Notes under the pieces: generated by a model
The model's input: the letters and a program-made list of their open reading frames with translations, nothing else
Told to the model about the DNA's origin: nothing
The model's database searches: none
Program-made: the position numbers and the translations under genes
Part shown: in pieces, positions 17,486 to 28,400 of the stretch
How the letters are laid out: every line of letters begins with the position of its first letter
Position numbering within the stretch: position 1 is the stretch's first letter
From: Paenibacillus_E oryzisoli_A
Lineage (GTDB): Bacteria; Bacillota; Bacilli; Paenibacillales; NBRC-103111
DNA length: 64,000 nucleotides
Reading direction: 5' to 3'
NCBI RefSeq assembly: GCF_050467285.1
Contig: NZ_JBCMUN010000011.1
Location: forward strand, 186,001 to 250,000

Positions 17486-18880
17486 CTACTCGCCCGCCTT
17501 CGGCGAGACCATGTTCTCCGGCCGCACGTAGCTGTCGAACTGCTCTGCGGTGAGATAGCCGCTGCGCAGGGCGGACTCCTTCAGGGTCAGCCCTTCTTTG
17601 TGGGCTTGCTTCGCGATGGAGGCCGCCTTCTCATACCCGATGTACGGGTTGAGGGCGGTGACCAGCATGAGCGATTGCTCCAAATTGCGCTGAATCACAG
17701 CGCGATTCGGTTCCATGCCCGCGAGGCAGTGGTCATTAAACGAGCGCATGCTGTCCGCCAGCAGCCGCACGGACTGCAGGAAGTTGTGGATGATGACGGG
17801 CTTGAACACGTTCAGCTCGAAATTGCCCTGCGACGCGGCAAAGCCGATGGCGGCATCGTTGCCCATGACCTGGCACACGACCATCGTCATCGCTTCGCTT
17901 TGCGTCGGGTTCACCTTGCCGGGCATGATGGAGCTGCCCGGCTCGTTCTCGGGGATCGTGATTTCCCCGATCCCGCAGCGGGGACCGCTCGCCAACCAAC
18001 GGACGTCGTTGGCGATTTTCATGAGATTCGCCGCGAGCGCTTTCAGCGCGCCGTGGGCGTACACGATCTGATCATGGCTGGTCAGCGCATGAAACTTGTT
18101 CGCCGCGGAGACGAAATCCGTCCCCGTCTCGCGGGACAGCGCTGCGGCGACGCGCGCGCCGAACTCCGGATGTGCGTTCAGCCCGGTGCCGACGGCGGTG
18201 CCGCCGATCGCCAGCTCGCGCATCGTGTCGACGGAGACGCGCACCATGCGCTCCGTCTGCTCCAGCATGGCCAGCCACCCGCTGACCTCCTGCCCCAGCG
18301 TGAGCGGGGTGGCATCCTGGAGGTGGGTGCGGCCGATTTTGACGATGGAGGCGTAGGCGTCCATCTTGGCTTTCATCGTCGCCTGCAGCTCCGCGAGCGC
18401 AGGCAGCAGCTCTTCTTCGACGGCGATGACGCCTGCGACATGCATCGCCGTCGGGAACGTATCGTTCGAGCTCTGCGAACGATTGACGTCGTCGTTCGGG
18501 TGGATGCGCTCGCCGCCATCCCCCAGCAGGTCGGTCGCACGGCGGGCGATCACCTCGTTCACGTTCATGTTGGACTGCGTGCCGCTGCCCGTCTGCCACA
18601 CGACGAGCGGGAACTCGCCGTCCCAGCGGCCCTGCACGATTTCGTCCGCCGCTTGCGAAATCGCTTGCGCTTTTGCTGCTGGCAGACCGTTGATCTCGCT
18701 ATTGACCTCGGCCGCCGCCTTCTTTAGCAGCGCGAAGGCGCTGATCAGCCTAGCGGGCATGCGTTCCGTTCCGATTTTAAAATTTTCAAAGCTCCGCTGC
18801 GTCTGTGCCCCCCATAACTTATCCACAGGGACTCTTATCTCGCCCATCGTATCTCGTTCAATCCGGTATTCCTGCGTCAT
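17486..18880 (-). CDS. fumC: Class II fumarate hydratase
   Basis: 464 residues, the usual length for the family. It interconverts fumarate and malate in the TCA cycle and needs no iron-sulfur cluster. The fumarase/aspartase superfamily signature GSSIMPGKVNPTQSEA is intact near residue 317, as are the regions GSGTQSNMNVNEV and GRTHLQDATPLTLGQE. It starts at ATG with AGGAGGCGG upstream. Aspartase is the nearest alternative, but the N-terminal IERDTMGEIRVPVDKLWGAQTQRSFENF and GTGLNAHP motifs fit fumarase. Confidence 0.95.
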   Translation of the reverse strand: MTQEYRIERDTMGEIRVPVDKLWGAQTQRSFENFKIGTERMPARLISAFALLKKAAAEVNSEINGLPAAKAQAISQAADEIVQGRWDGEFPLVVWQTGSGTQSNMNVNEVIARRATDLLGDGGERIHPNDDVNRSQSSNDTFPTAMHVAGVIAVEEELLPALAELQATMKAKMDAYASIVKIGRTHLQDATPLTLGQEVSGWLAMLEQTERMVRVSVDTMRELAIGGTAVGTGLNAHPEFGARVAAALSRETGTDFVSAANKFHALTSHDQIVYAHGALKALAANLMKIANDVRWLASGPRCGIGEITIPENEPGSSIMPGKVNPTQSEAMTMVVCQVMGNDAAIGFAASQGNFELNVFKPVIIHNFLQSVRLLADSMRSFNDHCLAGMEPNRAVIQRNLEQSLMLVTALNPYIGYEKAASIAKQAHKEGLTLKESALRSGYLTAEQFDSYVRPENMVSPKAGE

Positions 18881-18960
18881 GACATCCGCCTCCTAAAGTC
18901 GTTGTACCGCTACGCCAATAGAATCCCCAAATGCTGGGCTCCTATGAGCGTGTGCTGGTT

Positions 18961-19350
18961 TCAAAAAAACTTCCGCAACTCATTCGGCACTTCGCGGCTT
19001 TTGCGAGTTGAACTATCCATGGTTACGCTTGTCACGTGTGCATCCGCCCGTATTTCGCCGTGCTCGTCCACGATTTCTTGCCTCAGCACATAGCTGGAAC
19101 GACCGACTTTCTCAGGTTCGCAGGTGACGATTAAAGCTTCACTCTGCCTGCACTCTCGTCGGTAATTCACGTTGATGTTCACCGTAACCGTTTGAATCCC
19201 CATGCTTCCGAAAGCCTCATAGGCAAGCCCGCACTGTTCATACCATTCTTCACGCCCCCATTCAAAATATTCCAGATATTTCGCGTTGTTTACATGACCA
19301 TTGACGTCAATTTCCGTTGAGCGGACTACGATCGGCAGTGATGATTTCAT
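18961..19350 (-). CDS. Hot-dog-fold acyl-CoA thioesterase
   Basis: 129 residues with the 4-hydroxybenzoyl-CoA thioesterase (YbgC-like) pattern STEIDVNGHVNNAKYLEYFEWGREEW, where the Asp and the HVNNA motif form the active site. It hydrolyses acyl-CoA or acyl-ACP thioesters; the real substrate cannot be read from sequence. The ATG at 19350 is preferred over 19377, as GAGG lies 10 bases upstream. Monocistronic and opposite to the DUF4177-like gene. Confidence 0.88.
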   Translation of the reverse strand: MKSSLPIVVRSTEIDVNGHVNNAKYLEYFEWGREEWYEQCGLAYEAFGSMGIQTVTVNINVNYRRECRQSEALIVTCEPEKVGRSSYVLRQEIVDEHGEIRADAHVTSVTMDSSTRKSREVPNELRKFF

Positions 19351-19392
19351 TGCTTGGTTTCCTCGATTTCTATACATTTTTGTAGAATATAG

Positions 19393-19421
19393 TCGACGTG
19401 TGTCTGCTAATCTAGTAAAAT
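19393..19421 (+). promoter_or_regulatory. Promoter of the DUF4177-like/YidD pair
   Basis: -35 TCGACG (19393-19398) and -10 TAAAAT (19416-19421) with a 17-base spacer, ending 38 bases before the start codon. Confidence 0.5.
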
Positions 19422-19459
19422 AATGGAATGAACAAAACTAAGGAAAAGGATGATACACG

Positions 19460-19681
19460 ATGAGACAATACACGGCCATTCCGGGTCCCAAAAACGTCCA
19501 CGTCAATAAAGGAGATACGCAGTCAGCCGTTAAATTGTTCGCCGATATGATCAATGCCCAGACCCAATCGGGATGGGTCTATCATTCTATGGAGTCCATC
19601 GCGGTCACGGAAAAGCCCGGTTGTTTGCAGCAGCCCGTTACAACCCACTATTATATGTTGATTTTTTACAAAGACATTTAG
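19460..19681 (+). CDS. DUF4177-like small protein
   Basis: 73 residues, soluble. It has the pattern of DUF4177: an opening strand, a helix with FADMINAQTQSGWVYHSMESI, then VTEKPGCLQ and a final strand YYMLIFYKDI. These short proteins are widespread and of unknown function. An AAAGGATG site lies upstream of the ATG. It is followed 15 bases later by the YidD-fusion gene, so they form an operon. Confidence 0.7.
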   Translation: MRQYTAIPGPKNVHVNKGDTQSAVKLFADMINAQTQSGWVYHSMESIAVTEKPGCLQQPVTTHYYMLIFYKDI

Positions 19682-19696
19682 TCACGCGGGCAACCG

Positions 19697-20203
19697 ATGG
19701 AAAATTCCAAACCCAAAGAACCGGTCTTCTACACATTACCAAACGAGCAAGATTTCTTGGCCATTCTCCATTCAACTTATGATGAAAATGATCCACGAAG
19801 TGTCAATTACAAGCGGGTGCACGTTATTCCTGAAATCAACTGGCGACAGGCTGCGAACCATATCGTAGCTCTGTTGTTGCTCGGCCTATTCCTCGCGGTT
19901 ATCGTCTTTGCTAGCTTGACACGTATCGCTCCAAATTATGCCTTCAAGATGGCTTGCATACTGCCGTCTATTGGCATTTTCCTATACATGCTGATGCGGG
20001 CAAAAGCCATGACGATCTGGGTCATCCACGTTTATCAGCGTTTTGCTCCGATCAACATTCGGAACAAATGCCGCTTTGAACCAAGCTGCTCCTCCTACAT
20101 GATTCAAGCCATTGAAAAATACGGCGTCGTAAAAGGAATCTTCCAGGGCATCCAGCGATTGAGACGCTGCAACGTGGCTAACGGCGGGTATGACGATTTA
20201 TAA
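19697..20203 (+). CDS. YidD-domain protein fused to an N-terminal membrane region
   Basis: 168 residues. The last 60 residues are a YidD domain: VYQRFAPINIRNKCRFEPSC, SSYMIQAIEKYGVVKGIFQG and RLRRCNVANGGYDDL, with the three conserved Cys positions. YidD helps YidC insert membrane proteins. Ordinary YidD is 70 to 110 residues. Here about 100 residues precede it, holding a soluble stretch and two membrane helices (about residues 57-78 and 86-103). The neighbour is a DUF4177-like gene, not the usual rnpA/oxaA locus. It may be a second, specialised YidD. Confidence 0.8.
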   Translation: MENSKPKEPVFYTLPNEQDFLAILHSTYDENDPRSVNYKRVHVIPEINWRQAANHIVALLLLGLFLAVIVFASLTRIAPNYAFKMACILPSIGIFLYMLMRAKAMTIWVIHVYQRFAPINIRNKCRFEPSCSSYMIQAIEKYGVVKGIFQGIQRLRRCNVANGGYDDL

Positions 20204-20210
20204 AGCCCAG

Positions 20211-20242
20211 ATAGCCCATAGACAAACCTATGGGCTATTTTT
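20211..20242 (+). terminator. Terminator after the YidD-fusion gene
   Basis: Perfect inverted repeat ATAGCCCATAG/CTATGGGCTAT followed by TTTTC, eight bases after the stop codon. Confidence 0.88.
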
Positions 20243-20267
20243 CATACGACGACAGGCAGTCGTCCTC

Positions 20268-20831
20268 CTACTCCGCCCCCAACCTCTGGCCGATCGTCGT
20301 AACGAGGCCGTCCATGCTGATCCTATTTTTTTGCCGGTGGTAGGCCGTCAGGTCGTCTTCGCCCTGTTTCTCCGCCCACTTCTGCAGCGTCGTCCGCTCC
20401 CCTTCGTACTTGTAAAAAGGGACGCTGAAGCCGCACGACGTTTTCACCTCGTGGACGTCGATGACGACGATCTGCCGTGCCCCTGGCAGCATCGTGAAGC
20501 GCGGCGCCAGCTCCGCCCACGCCTCGGTTCCCGGCAACACCACGTGTCCTTTGCCGTAGAGTCTGAGAATCATCGGCGGTCCCTCAACCGCCATGAACAT
20601 GAGCGTGATGCGACCGTTTTCCTCCAGGTGCGCGCTCGTTTCGTTGCCGCTCCCCGTCAAATCCAGATACGCGGCCCCATTCGGGGACAAAATGCGCAGC
20701 ACGTCGTGCCCCTTAGGTGACAGATTGACATGCCCCTCCCCCGATAACGGGGCCGAGCCCACAAAGAACATATGCTGCCGCGCAATAAACGCCTCATGCT
20801 CCGGCAGCATGGATGGAAACGATTTGCCCAT
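20268..20831 (-). CDS. Pyridoxamine 5'-phosphate oxidase-like flavoprotein
   Basis: 187 residues. It has the split-barrel pattern of PNPOx-like FMN proteins: FFVGSAPLSGEGHVNLSPKGHDVLRIL, YLDLTGSGNETSAHLEENGRITLMF and LRLYGKGHVVLPG. Members of this group (DUF of heme/FMN-binding type) may reduce small molecules, not necessarily pyridoxamine phosphate. The ATG at 20831 is used because GGAGGTG lies seven bases upstream; the in-frame GTG at 20846 overlaps that site. Substrate unknown. Confidence 0.82.
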   Translation of the reverse strand: MGKSFPSMLPEHEAFIARQHMFFVGSAPLSGEGHVNLSPKGHDVLRILSPNGAAYLDLTGSGNETSAHLEENGRITLMFMAVEGPPMILRLYGKGHVVLPGTEAWAELAPRFTMLPGARQIVVIDVHEVKTSCGFSVPFYKYEGERTTLQKWAEKQGEDDLTAYHRQKNRISMDGLVTTIGQRLGAE

Positions 20832-21026
20832 GTCAGACACCTCCACACCTTTTCCTTTATTATCCTACGCCGCAGGCCGAAGGGGAAATACATAAAGGCG
20901 ATACACCTTATAGCCAAAACCTATAAGCGATCCGCGGGTTATTCTACATTATTCTGCACCGTTCTGCATAAAACTCCCAGTTTCGAGCCATACTTTGGAA
21001 GTTGAAATCTCGAGGAGGTGAACGAT

Positions 21027-21194
21027 ATGACAGCTAACAACGCGAATGACGATGTGGTCAACCATGCCATCAATGCGGCACAAGAAAATGCCGATAATGC
21101 AGCCGCTCAGCAACAAGTACAGGAGCTTGCTTCCGCACTTAACAGCTCGGTCGCAAACGACAACGATCAAGAGGACTCTTCTGCGCAAGATTAA
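21027..21194 (+). CDS. 55-residue acidic small protein
   Basis: A very short gene with a strong GAGGAGGTG site five bases before the ATG. It encodes MTANNANDDVVNHAINAAQE ... ELASALNSSVANDND ... AQD, rich in Asn, Ala, Asp and Gln, with a helical middle and no hydrophobic segment. It is followed at once by a terminator, which supports expression as its own unit. I do not recognise the family; it could be a spore-related or regulatory small protein, but nothing here proves it. Confidence 0.65.
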   Translation: MTANNANDDVVNHAINAAQENADNAAAQQQVQELASALNSSVANDNDQEDSSAQD

Positions 21195-21226
21195 TTGGCT
21201 CGAAGCCTGATCAAGCTTCAGCACGG

Positions 21227-21283
21227 AAAAGCCTGCAAAACAGCAAGGTGGTCCAACCGCCTGAGCTTTTTGCAGGTTTTTTG
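21227..21283 (+). terminator. Terminator after the small acidic gene
   Basis: Outer stem CCTGCAAAA/TTTTGCAGG with an inner AGGTGG/CCGCCT pairing (one wobble), followed by TTTTTTG. Confidence 0.85.
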
Positions 21284-21407
21284 TGTGGTTTTCGATAGAT
21301 GTCAAAATAATGCCTCAACACGTTAAAAAATTGGGATGTCCCGAAGCGGACAACGCTTTATAGTAGTTATGTAAGCGCTATTTTTTAGGAAGACGAGGTG
21401 CTTCGCA

Positions 21408-22361
21408 TTGATACGTTCCCACAAATGGATGCTCGCTGCTGCAGTTGCTTTGGTAGCTGTTGCCGGAGCGCTCACCTATTCGCGCACCCACCATCCCAAT
21501 GAGGCCGACGAAATGGACCCGCAAACAGCCTTCACTGTGAATGGGAGCAAGGTGGTTCAAGAGGAATTCGGCATCTTTTTACAAAATCAGAAGGCTTTGA
21601 CCACGAGCTATTTTCAAACCAACTACCATGCAGAATACAGTAACGAGTTCTGGACGACCTCCTTTAACGGTGAAATCCCGATCGTGTATGCCAAGCAAAA
21701 AGCGGTGGACGAGCTGAAAAGGCTCAAAGTCGAGCAGCAATTGATGAAAGAAAACGGCGAAATGAGTGCTGCCAGCTTCGACGAATTCATGCAGGACCTC
21801 GAGCAAGAGAATGCTCTGCGGCGCAATAAAATCGCCAACAAAGAAACAGTATACGGCTTGACGCAATTCAGTCCTTATCAATATTACAATTATGTGCAGT
21901 CGACCCACTATACGAATCTGATCAACAGCCTCGCCTCCAGCAAGAAATATCGGTTTTCCGACACGGTGTACAAAGACTACTACGAGAAACAGAAAGAGAA
22001 CTACTACAATAAAGGGTATATTTATGAAGGCGACATTGTTCAAAATGGTATTTCCGCCGAGAAGATCCGGCTGGACTTACAGGCCATCTCCAAAGAGGAT
22101 GATCTGAAGCGCGGTTTGTACGCTACGGCATCGAAGATGCAGCTGGACGAACTCAGTGACCCCTTCCCTTACCAAAATGGGCAGGCCCGCTTTAAACTGA
22201 CTGCTAAGCAAGCGCTCGGTTACAAAAGCTTTGAAGACGTGCGCTCCGATGTCATCAAGCTCTATATCCACGAGGATCTTCAGCGCCAGATCGCGGATCG
22301 GCTGAGCAACGCCGTCATCAACATCAATGGCCCCGTCTACGACGCCGTCCAAATGAAGTAA
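21408..22361 (+). CDS. Membrane-anchored SurA/PrsA-like folding protein lacking a clear PPIase domain
   Basis: 317 residues starting at TTG, with GAGGTG seven bases upstream. A single N-terminal hydrophobic segment (about residues 8-24) has no lipobox Cys, so the protein is probably anchored by the segment and faces the outside. The rest resembles the helical chaperone part of SurA/PrsA proteins: AFTVNGSKVVQEEFGIFL, a central helical Tyr-rich region, and a closing GYKSFEDVRSDVIKLYIHEDLQRQI. A parvulin PPIase domain cannot be recognised. It may assist folding of exported proteins. Confidence 0.7.
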   Translation: MIRSHKWMLAAAVALVAVAGALTYSRTHHPNEADEMDPQTAFTVNGSKVVQEEFGIFLQNQKALTTSYFQTNYHAEYSNEFWTTSFNGEIPIVYAKQKAVDELKRLKVEQQLMKENGEMSAASFDEFMQDLEQENALRRNKIANKETVYGLTQFSPYQYYNYVQSTHYTNLINSLASSKKYRFSDTVYKDYYEKQKENYYNKGYIYEGDIVQNGISAEKIRLDLQAISKEDDLKRGLYATASKMQLDELSDPFPYQNGQARFKLTAKQALGYKSFEDVRSDVIKLYIHEDLQRQIADRLSNAVININGPVYDAVQMK

Positions 22362-22363
22362 GG

Positions 22364-22390
22364 TGCGCCCCCGGCAACGGGGGCGTTTTG
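22364..22390 (+). terminator. Terminator after the SurA-like gene
   Basis: Stem CGCCCCCG/CGGGGGCG around GCAA, followed by TTTTG, three bases after the stop codon. Confidence 0.9.
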
Positions 22391-22482
22391 ATGTTACGGG
22401 GCGTTGGCCCTTCTACTATAAAAAGCCCCCTTACCCGTCATGGCATGCCATAACTGGAAGGGAGGCTGGTTGGTAACCTCTT

Positions 22483-25400
22483 TTAAATCAAGCTTAAGGT
22501 TCTGAGCATTCTGAGCAGCATCGCTGCCGCCTGTGCCCGCGTAGCTGTGGCGTCCGGATCAAGAATCGTCGCTCCTGTTGCCCCATCCACAGTACCATCC
22601 ATAATGCCGTGCTCGACGTTCCAGGCGAATGCAGCTTTGGCTGCTGCCGCAACTTGATCGGCATCGCCGAAACGATTCAAAATGCTTGGTGACGTAGCCG
22701 TCAGCTTACCTCCCCCAATGTATCGGGCAGCCGCCATCACCGTGCTCGCCATTTCCGCTCTAGTGATCGGTGCGTTCGGGTTCAGCACGCTTCCCGCTGT
22801 CCAATCGAGCAATCCGGCTTTGTGCGCAGCATCCACCTCGTCGGCAAACCAATCGTTCGCCCGCACATCCGTGTACAGCGCTGTTGACGGAGCTGCTTTC
22901 GGCAAGCCAAGCCCATTCACAAGCAGGGTGATGAATTCAGCTCTACTGATCTGCGTATCCGGGCTGAACACGCCTTCTTGGACGCCGTTGACAAGCAAGC
23001 GCGCTCCCGCCTCTTCGACAATGGACTTCGCCCAATGGCTGTCCGTCATATCGCGGAATGCCACTTCGTTCTGAACCAGCGCATATTTGCTGTGACTGGC
23101 CGTCCGGATTTGCATGTAAGCTTTTCCGTCCATCTCGACGTATTTGGCTGTCCGAACGCCCGCCTCCTGCTCGCCGCTCGCAGCTTCGCTGATAGAAATA
23201 GCGGCTGTCGGCTTGTTTTTGAAGGAAGGATCGACCTCAATATACAGTGTTCTTTGATTATCAAAAGCATGCACATCCATCGACTGTCCGTTAGGCGCCG
23301 TTAGCAGGAGATGAACCTCGTACACGCCCGAGACAAGGGCAGCTGCCGGATCGCCATTGACCGTTCTGCTCATCGCTTGCTTCTCACTATCGGTAAGCTT
23401 GGCTCGCCCGATCTTGACCGTCATCTTCAGTTCGTCTCGCTCCGTCCCGCTCGCTTTCAGGAACGCATCGAGACCGGTTACCTTCTCGACTACATCCGGC
23501 TTCAGCTCATAGATAAAGTCCTTCATGGCAATGAGTACTTTATCCGCCTGCTGTGTGCTCTCCGGCTGCAGTTCGCTCAGTTGGAACGTGAGCGCAAGCT
23601 GATCGCGGTCGTCAGCCCGGAAGGTTACCGTGCCTGCGTCGGTATTTTTCTCCTGCGGGAACACTTTGCCATCTTCAGTAACCGCGTAGATCTCATTCTT
23701 GTTCGGCGTTGTCGGCGTCGTCGACGGTTCCGTTACCGAACCTGATCTGTCAGGATCGTCGCCATCGCTTGGAGTAGAAACGATGACAGCGCCCCGGAAG
23801 ACCGTAATCGCCGCCGTTAAAACCCCAGCTGCATCTGCAAGCTGCTGCTCGGTGGATGCTGTGTTGTCCAGCACCAGCTGTGCCGCAGCAATCGCCTGGG
23901 TCAGACTGTCCGCAGCGCTTTGCGGATATTGCCCCGGCGCAGTGCCGATGACCGCTGCGTTTAATACCGTGTCAGCTTCGCTGATCTTCGCTTGCAGCAC
24001 GCGGTCAGGGGCGAGGCTGATCGTGAACATTTTACGACCGATCGTGCCCAAGGCATCTTGCGCGGTTGCCGCAACGGTGATTTCTCCTGCTGTCGAGCCT
24101 GTCGTCAGCACGCCACCAGGTGTGATGGAGGCAGCTGCGCCGCCAGCGTTGACAACCGACCACACAACGGCTGGATTCGCCGCATTGTCCGGCTGGACGA
24201 CCGCGGTCAAGGTTATCGTTTTGCCAGTGTACAAGGCAGTCGCTTGATCAGGCGATTGAATCGCGATGCTCTCCACAACCTGAGGCTGGTTCGTAACCGA
24301 AATATCCAACGCGCCGTCGAGGCTGCCGTCTTCGGTAATGGCGTGTACCCTTGCGGTGCCATTTTTGACGGCTGTGAGCAGGCCGGTATCCGACACTCTG
24401 GCTACGTTCGTGGAACTGCCGTCCGTATTTAAAATCACCCATCTTACATTCTTGTTCGTTGCATTCGATGGGGACACCGTGGCCAGCAATTGCAGCGAGC
24501 CGCCTGCGGTATCGATGCTCGTTTTATCATTCGTGCCGCGAACATTAACGCCCGTTACCGGCACGTACTGATTGGTGATCGCGACATACATCTCCGCGGT
24601 TTGCTCGGGATAAGCAACGGACTGGACGATGACCTTCACGCGACCGTCTCTCACCGCCGTCAGGAGGCCTGTGTCCGAGATCGTCGCACTGCCGGTTTCG
24701 TCCTCTACGCGCCAGTTCACACGGTAGTCCTGACCTGCAATATCGTAAGGCAGCAAGCCGCCTTCCATTTGCAAGGTGCCTTTGTCAACGGAGATTGTAT
24801 TTGCTCCGCCCGCGCCCCAAATGCCGATACCATCGATTTGGGTCGGGTTCACTTTGACTGTCAGCGGGATCGCTGCGCTCGTCTTTGGCACGGCTACCCG
24901 AACATCGTCATAGTAGAAGTTCCCAGACGAGCTGTTCCACCAGTTCACAAGCGAAACGGCTTTGAGGCCGGAGACATTCGCTGTGGCAGCCAGTTGGCCG
25001 TCCGCGTACATTTTGACCATGGATGGATCGGTGTAATCCCACTTCAGTTCATGCCAGCCGATGCTGCGAGGTACTGTAGAAACGGTCCACCCCGTCGCCC
25101 CCGTCTGCAAACGCGTCGCAAAATACGTCGGCGAACCGTACGTTCCGTCATAGAACAGCCCCAATCCCAGCGCCTTGCTTGTATCTGTCAAGACCGGCCC
25201 CGCACTGCCTACAGCGCGGTTGGAACGCGTGGTGCCATCATCGTAAATCCACATGGACGCGATGCCGTTCAGGGCGGTTGGGAAGATTTTGCTCATGCTG
25301 CCCTTCACGCTATTGATCCGCTTGGCGCTGTACACGCCACCATGGGCCTGCTCGGTGGACGGCTGAATCGAAACGACGTAGTCCGTCCCCGATTCCAGCG

Positions 25401-28400
25401 TAAGATCGCCCGTCGTACCGCTCTCAAAACCTTCAGAATACACAACATCCTCGTAGGTAACGTTCGCTGTCACTTGAATCTCGGACGTATTGCCCAGATC
25501 CCCAGTTACATGCAGCACGCCATCAGCGTCAATGGATACGTTCGGATTGTCCGTGCTGTAATTGACGCTGATCAGTCTCGGCTGATTCGCATCCGTGATG
25601 GTCGTCGTCAGCTCTCTGGAAGAGCCATCGCTCAGCACATTCGCGACCTGGAGTCTGACGTCCTGACTCGACGCATCCAGGTATGGATAATCCGCTTGCA
25701 CCTTCATGTCGCCAGTCGGCGTGATCGGCTGCTTGACTGTAATTCGAGCAGTTGCGGTCAAAAGCGGATTCGCCGTACTCTTGGCTGTAATCGTCGCTGT
25801 ACCGAGCGACAAAGCTTTCACAGCGCCATTCGCATCGACTTGGGCGACTGTAGGGTTATCGCTTTCCCAGCTGACGACTTTGTTCCAGGCCGTTGCCGGC
25901 TCCACTGTCGCTGACAGGAACACACCTTCATTCAGCAGCAGCGACACATTGCGCTGATTCAGCGTAATCGATTCCGGCATCACTTCGTTCAGAACGCTCG
26001 TCGGCGCATCATTGGTAAACTGATGAACGCCGATGTCACGCGTGCTGCCCAGCGGATTGCCGAACAGGTCATGCGTCGCATCCGTGTAGCCAGCCGGTAT
26101 ATCCACATTCCAACCAGCCCCGATCGCAGGCGAGTTCGCCTGCAGCTTATAGGCGTCCAGTTTGGAAGCGTCGAAGTTATCTTTTGCCGAAATGATGCTG
26201 GATGGAATCTCTCCAGGTCTCGCCAGCAGCGGATTCACGAACCGGTTGTTCGCGACTTCCAAGGAACCGCCGGAGCTGCCGATATTCATTTGCGGGTAGA
26301 TGATATTATTTTTAATATAACCTTGGGTGACGTTGCCGCCGCTTGCAAAGTTGTTGACTTTTCCCAAAGCAACAATGATATTGTTGGCAAACTTCATGTA
26401 CGAGGTCGCATTCATGTCAAACACATTCGTCGTAATGTCTTTGCCGATGTAGAACGTATTGTTGTACACCCATGGCACGCCAGCCGTATTGTTATCCGGG
26501 AAGTAGTCGAACAGCGCATCGCCGTTCCCGTCGTTCAAACTGAGGTTATACCGGTAGAACGAGTATTTCGATCCCGGCATGACGAGCGTGAAGCCGCCCC
26601 GATTTTCATGGCTGTAGTTGTATTGGTAGACGATGTTTTTGCAGTACAAGTCGACGTCCCACGCTTCCCCGTCGTTATACCCGTACACCCCGCCAAACGT
26701 TTCATTGTACTGAAAAAGCGTATCGTTACTGCCGTACACCCAGTTGCCCGCATAGTTGAGCGAGCCGACATTGGTGTTGGCGAAACGGACGATCGTATTG
26801 TATTCGACGATGCCGTTGTACGTATTCGGGTTGCCGTCATCCGCCACGTTGCTGATCACAAGACCGTCGCCTTGCACATCCTGCACGTAGTTGTTGCGGA
26901 AGCGAATGTCGTCCATGACTGTAGGCGCACCGCCATTCGGCGCTCCGGAAGGCGCCATGCCGGCGTTCCGAACCCCCTCGATCGCGACGTTCACCACTTT
27001 GTTCCCTTCCACCAGCACATCGGAATAGTTGCCTAGCACGAGGATGCCGCCTGTGAATTTGTTCGCAGCGGGATCCGAATTCACATCATGGACATAGCAA
27101 TCCTTAATGTAAATGTGCCGCAGCTGATTGTTCGTCCATTCCGCCACCGTTGTGCCTTTTTCATTGAGCGCGATAATCCCTGCCCGCATGTTTTTCACAG
27201 TGGCATTGTAGTTCGTCACTTCCAGATGATTGATTTCCCAGTAGCTTTGGTTACGCACCTCTACCGTTGCCGCATAATGCTGACCGGCAATCGAGCCGAG
27301 CGGCATCACTTGATCGGTAAGCGTACCGTTCCCGTTAAAAATCGGATACAACTCCGGATCATCGCTTCCGTACCGATCGACGATAATCGGCGATCCCTCG
27401 GAGCCGCTGCCGTTCAGGCGGAGCTGACCGTTCCAGACGTCGCCGGCTTTGAACAGAATTTGATCCCCCGGTCCGAATGTCGTCGCGTTTACTTTATCCA
27501 GGGTCTTCCATGCCGTTGCAGGCGTGAGACCGTCGTTCGTATCACTGCCTTCGGTACTGCTGACATAGACCGTGTTACGAATGTCAAAAGTGAGCGTCAA
27601 CGTGTTGCTCTGCACCTGCGTACCGTCGGTTGCCTGAGCGACGATTTGCACCGTCCCTCTCCGGGAAGGTATCACCACGCCCGCAGCCGAAATATTGGCA
27701 ACGTCACCGCTCTGGATAATCGACCAGTTCACCGCGGGCTGACCTGCGTCACTCGGGTCTATGGTCGCCTGGAGCGGGATAGGATCGAGCGTACTGAAAT
27801 TCACCGCACCGGATGCGGTTCGAATCGCAATACCTGTTACCTTCACCGTTTGTCCTGAAATGGAGACCACCGTGCTGTTCGACTTATCCGGATTGGAGAT
27901 GGAGGTAGCCGTCACCTTCACCATACCATTTCGAAGCGCTTTCAATTCGCCAGTGCCGGATATGGAGGCTAGGTTCGTCGGCGAGCCATCGGTGTTCTCG
28001 ACCTTCCACGTCACAGCTGAAGACGCACTGACCGGCGTGACCGCCACCTGCATTTGCAGGGTTCCGGCGTCGGCCGTAATCGCCGTTGCTCCGCCTTGCC
28101 CGGAGATGGTCAGACTCTGAACGTCATCCGCCTGAACGGGAATCGGCAACGTCGTCGATGTGCTCGCGCCCGCTTTGGTGGCCTTGACATCGTCATAATA
28201 CGTCACATTGTTGCTGGCAAGCCAGTTGCCGGCGAAGGCGACGTATTGGTATTTCGTTTCTTTCGTCGTCGAAGCTACTTGCACGCCGTCAATATACATT
28301 TTGGCATCCGTGCCAGAGACGACATCCCACTTGAGCTCGTGCCAAGCCGGGGATGCACCGCGACTGACAGACGTAGCGCTGAACGAACTGGAGAATATTC

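Noticed and set aside
17423..18727. 434-codon plus-strand open frame
   Set aside because: Antisense of fumC, which has all family motifs.
24490..25914. 474-codon plus-strand open frame
   Set aside because: Antisense of the giant SLH protein, with no recognisable domain and no ribosome binding site.
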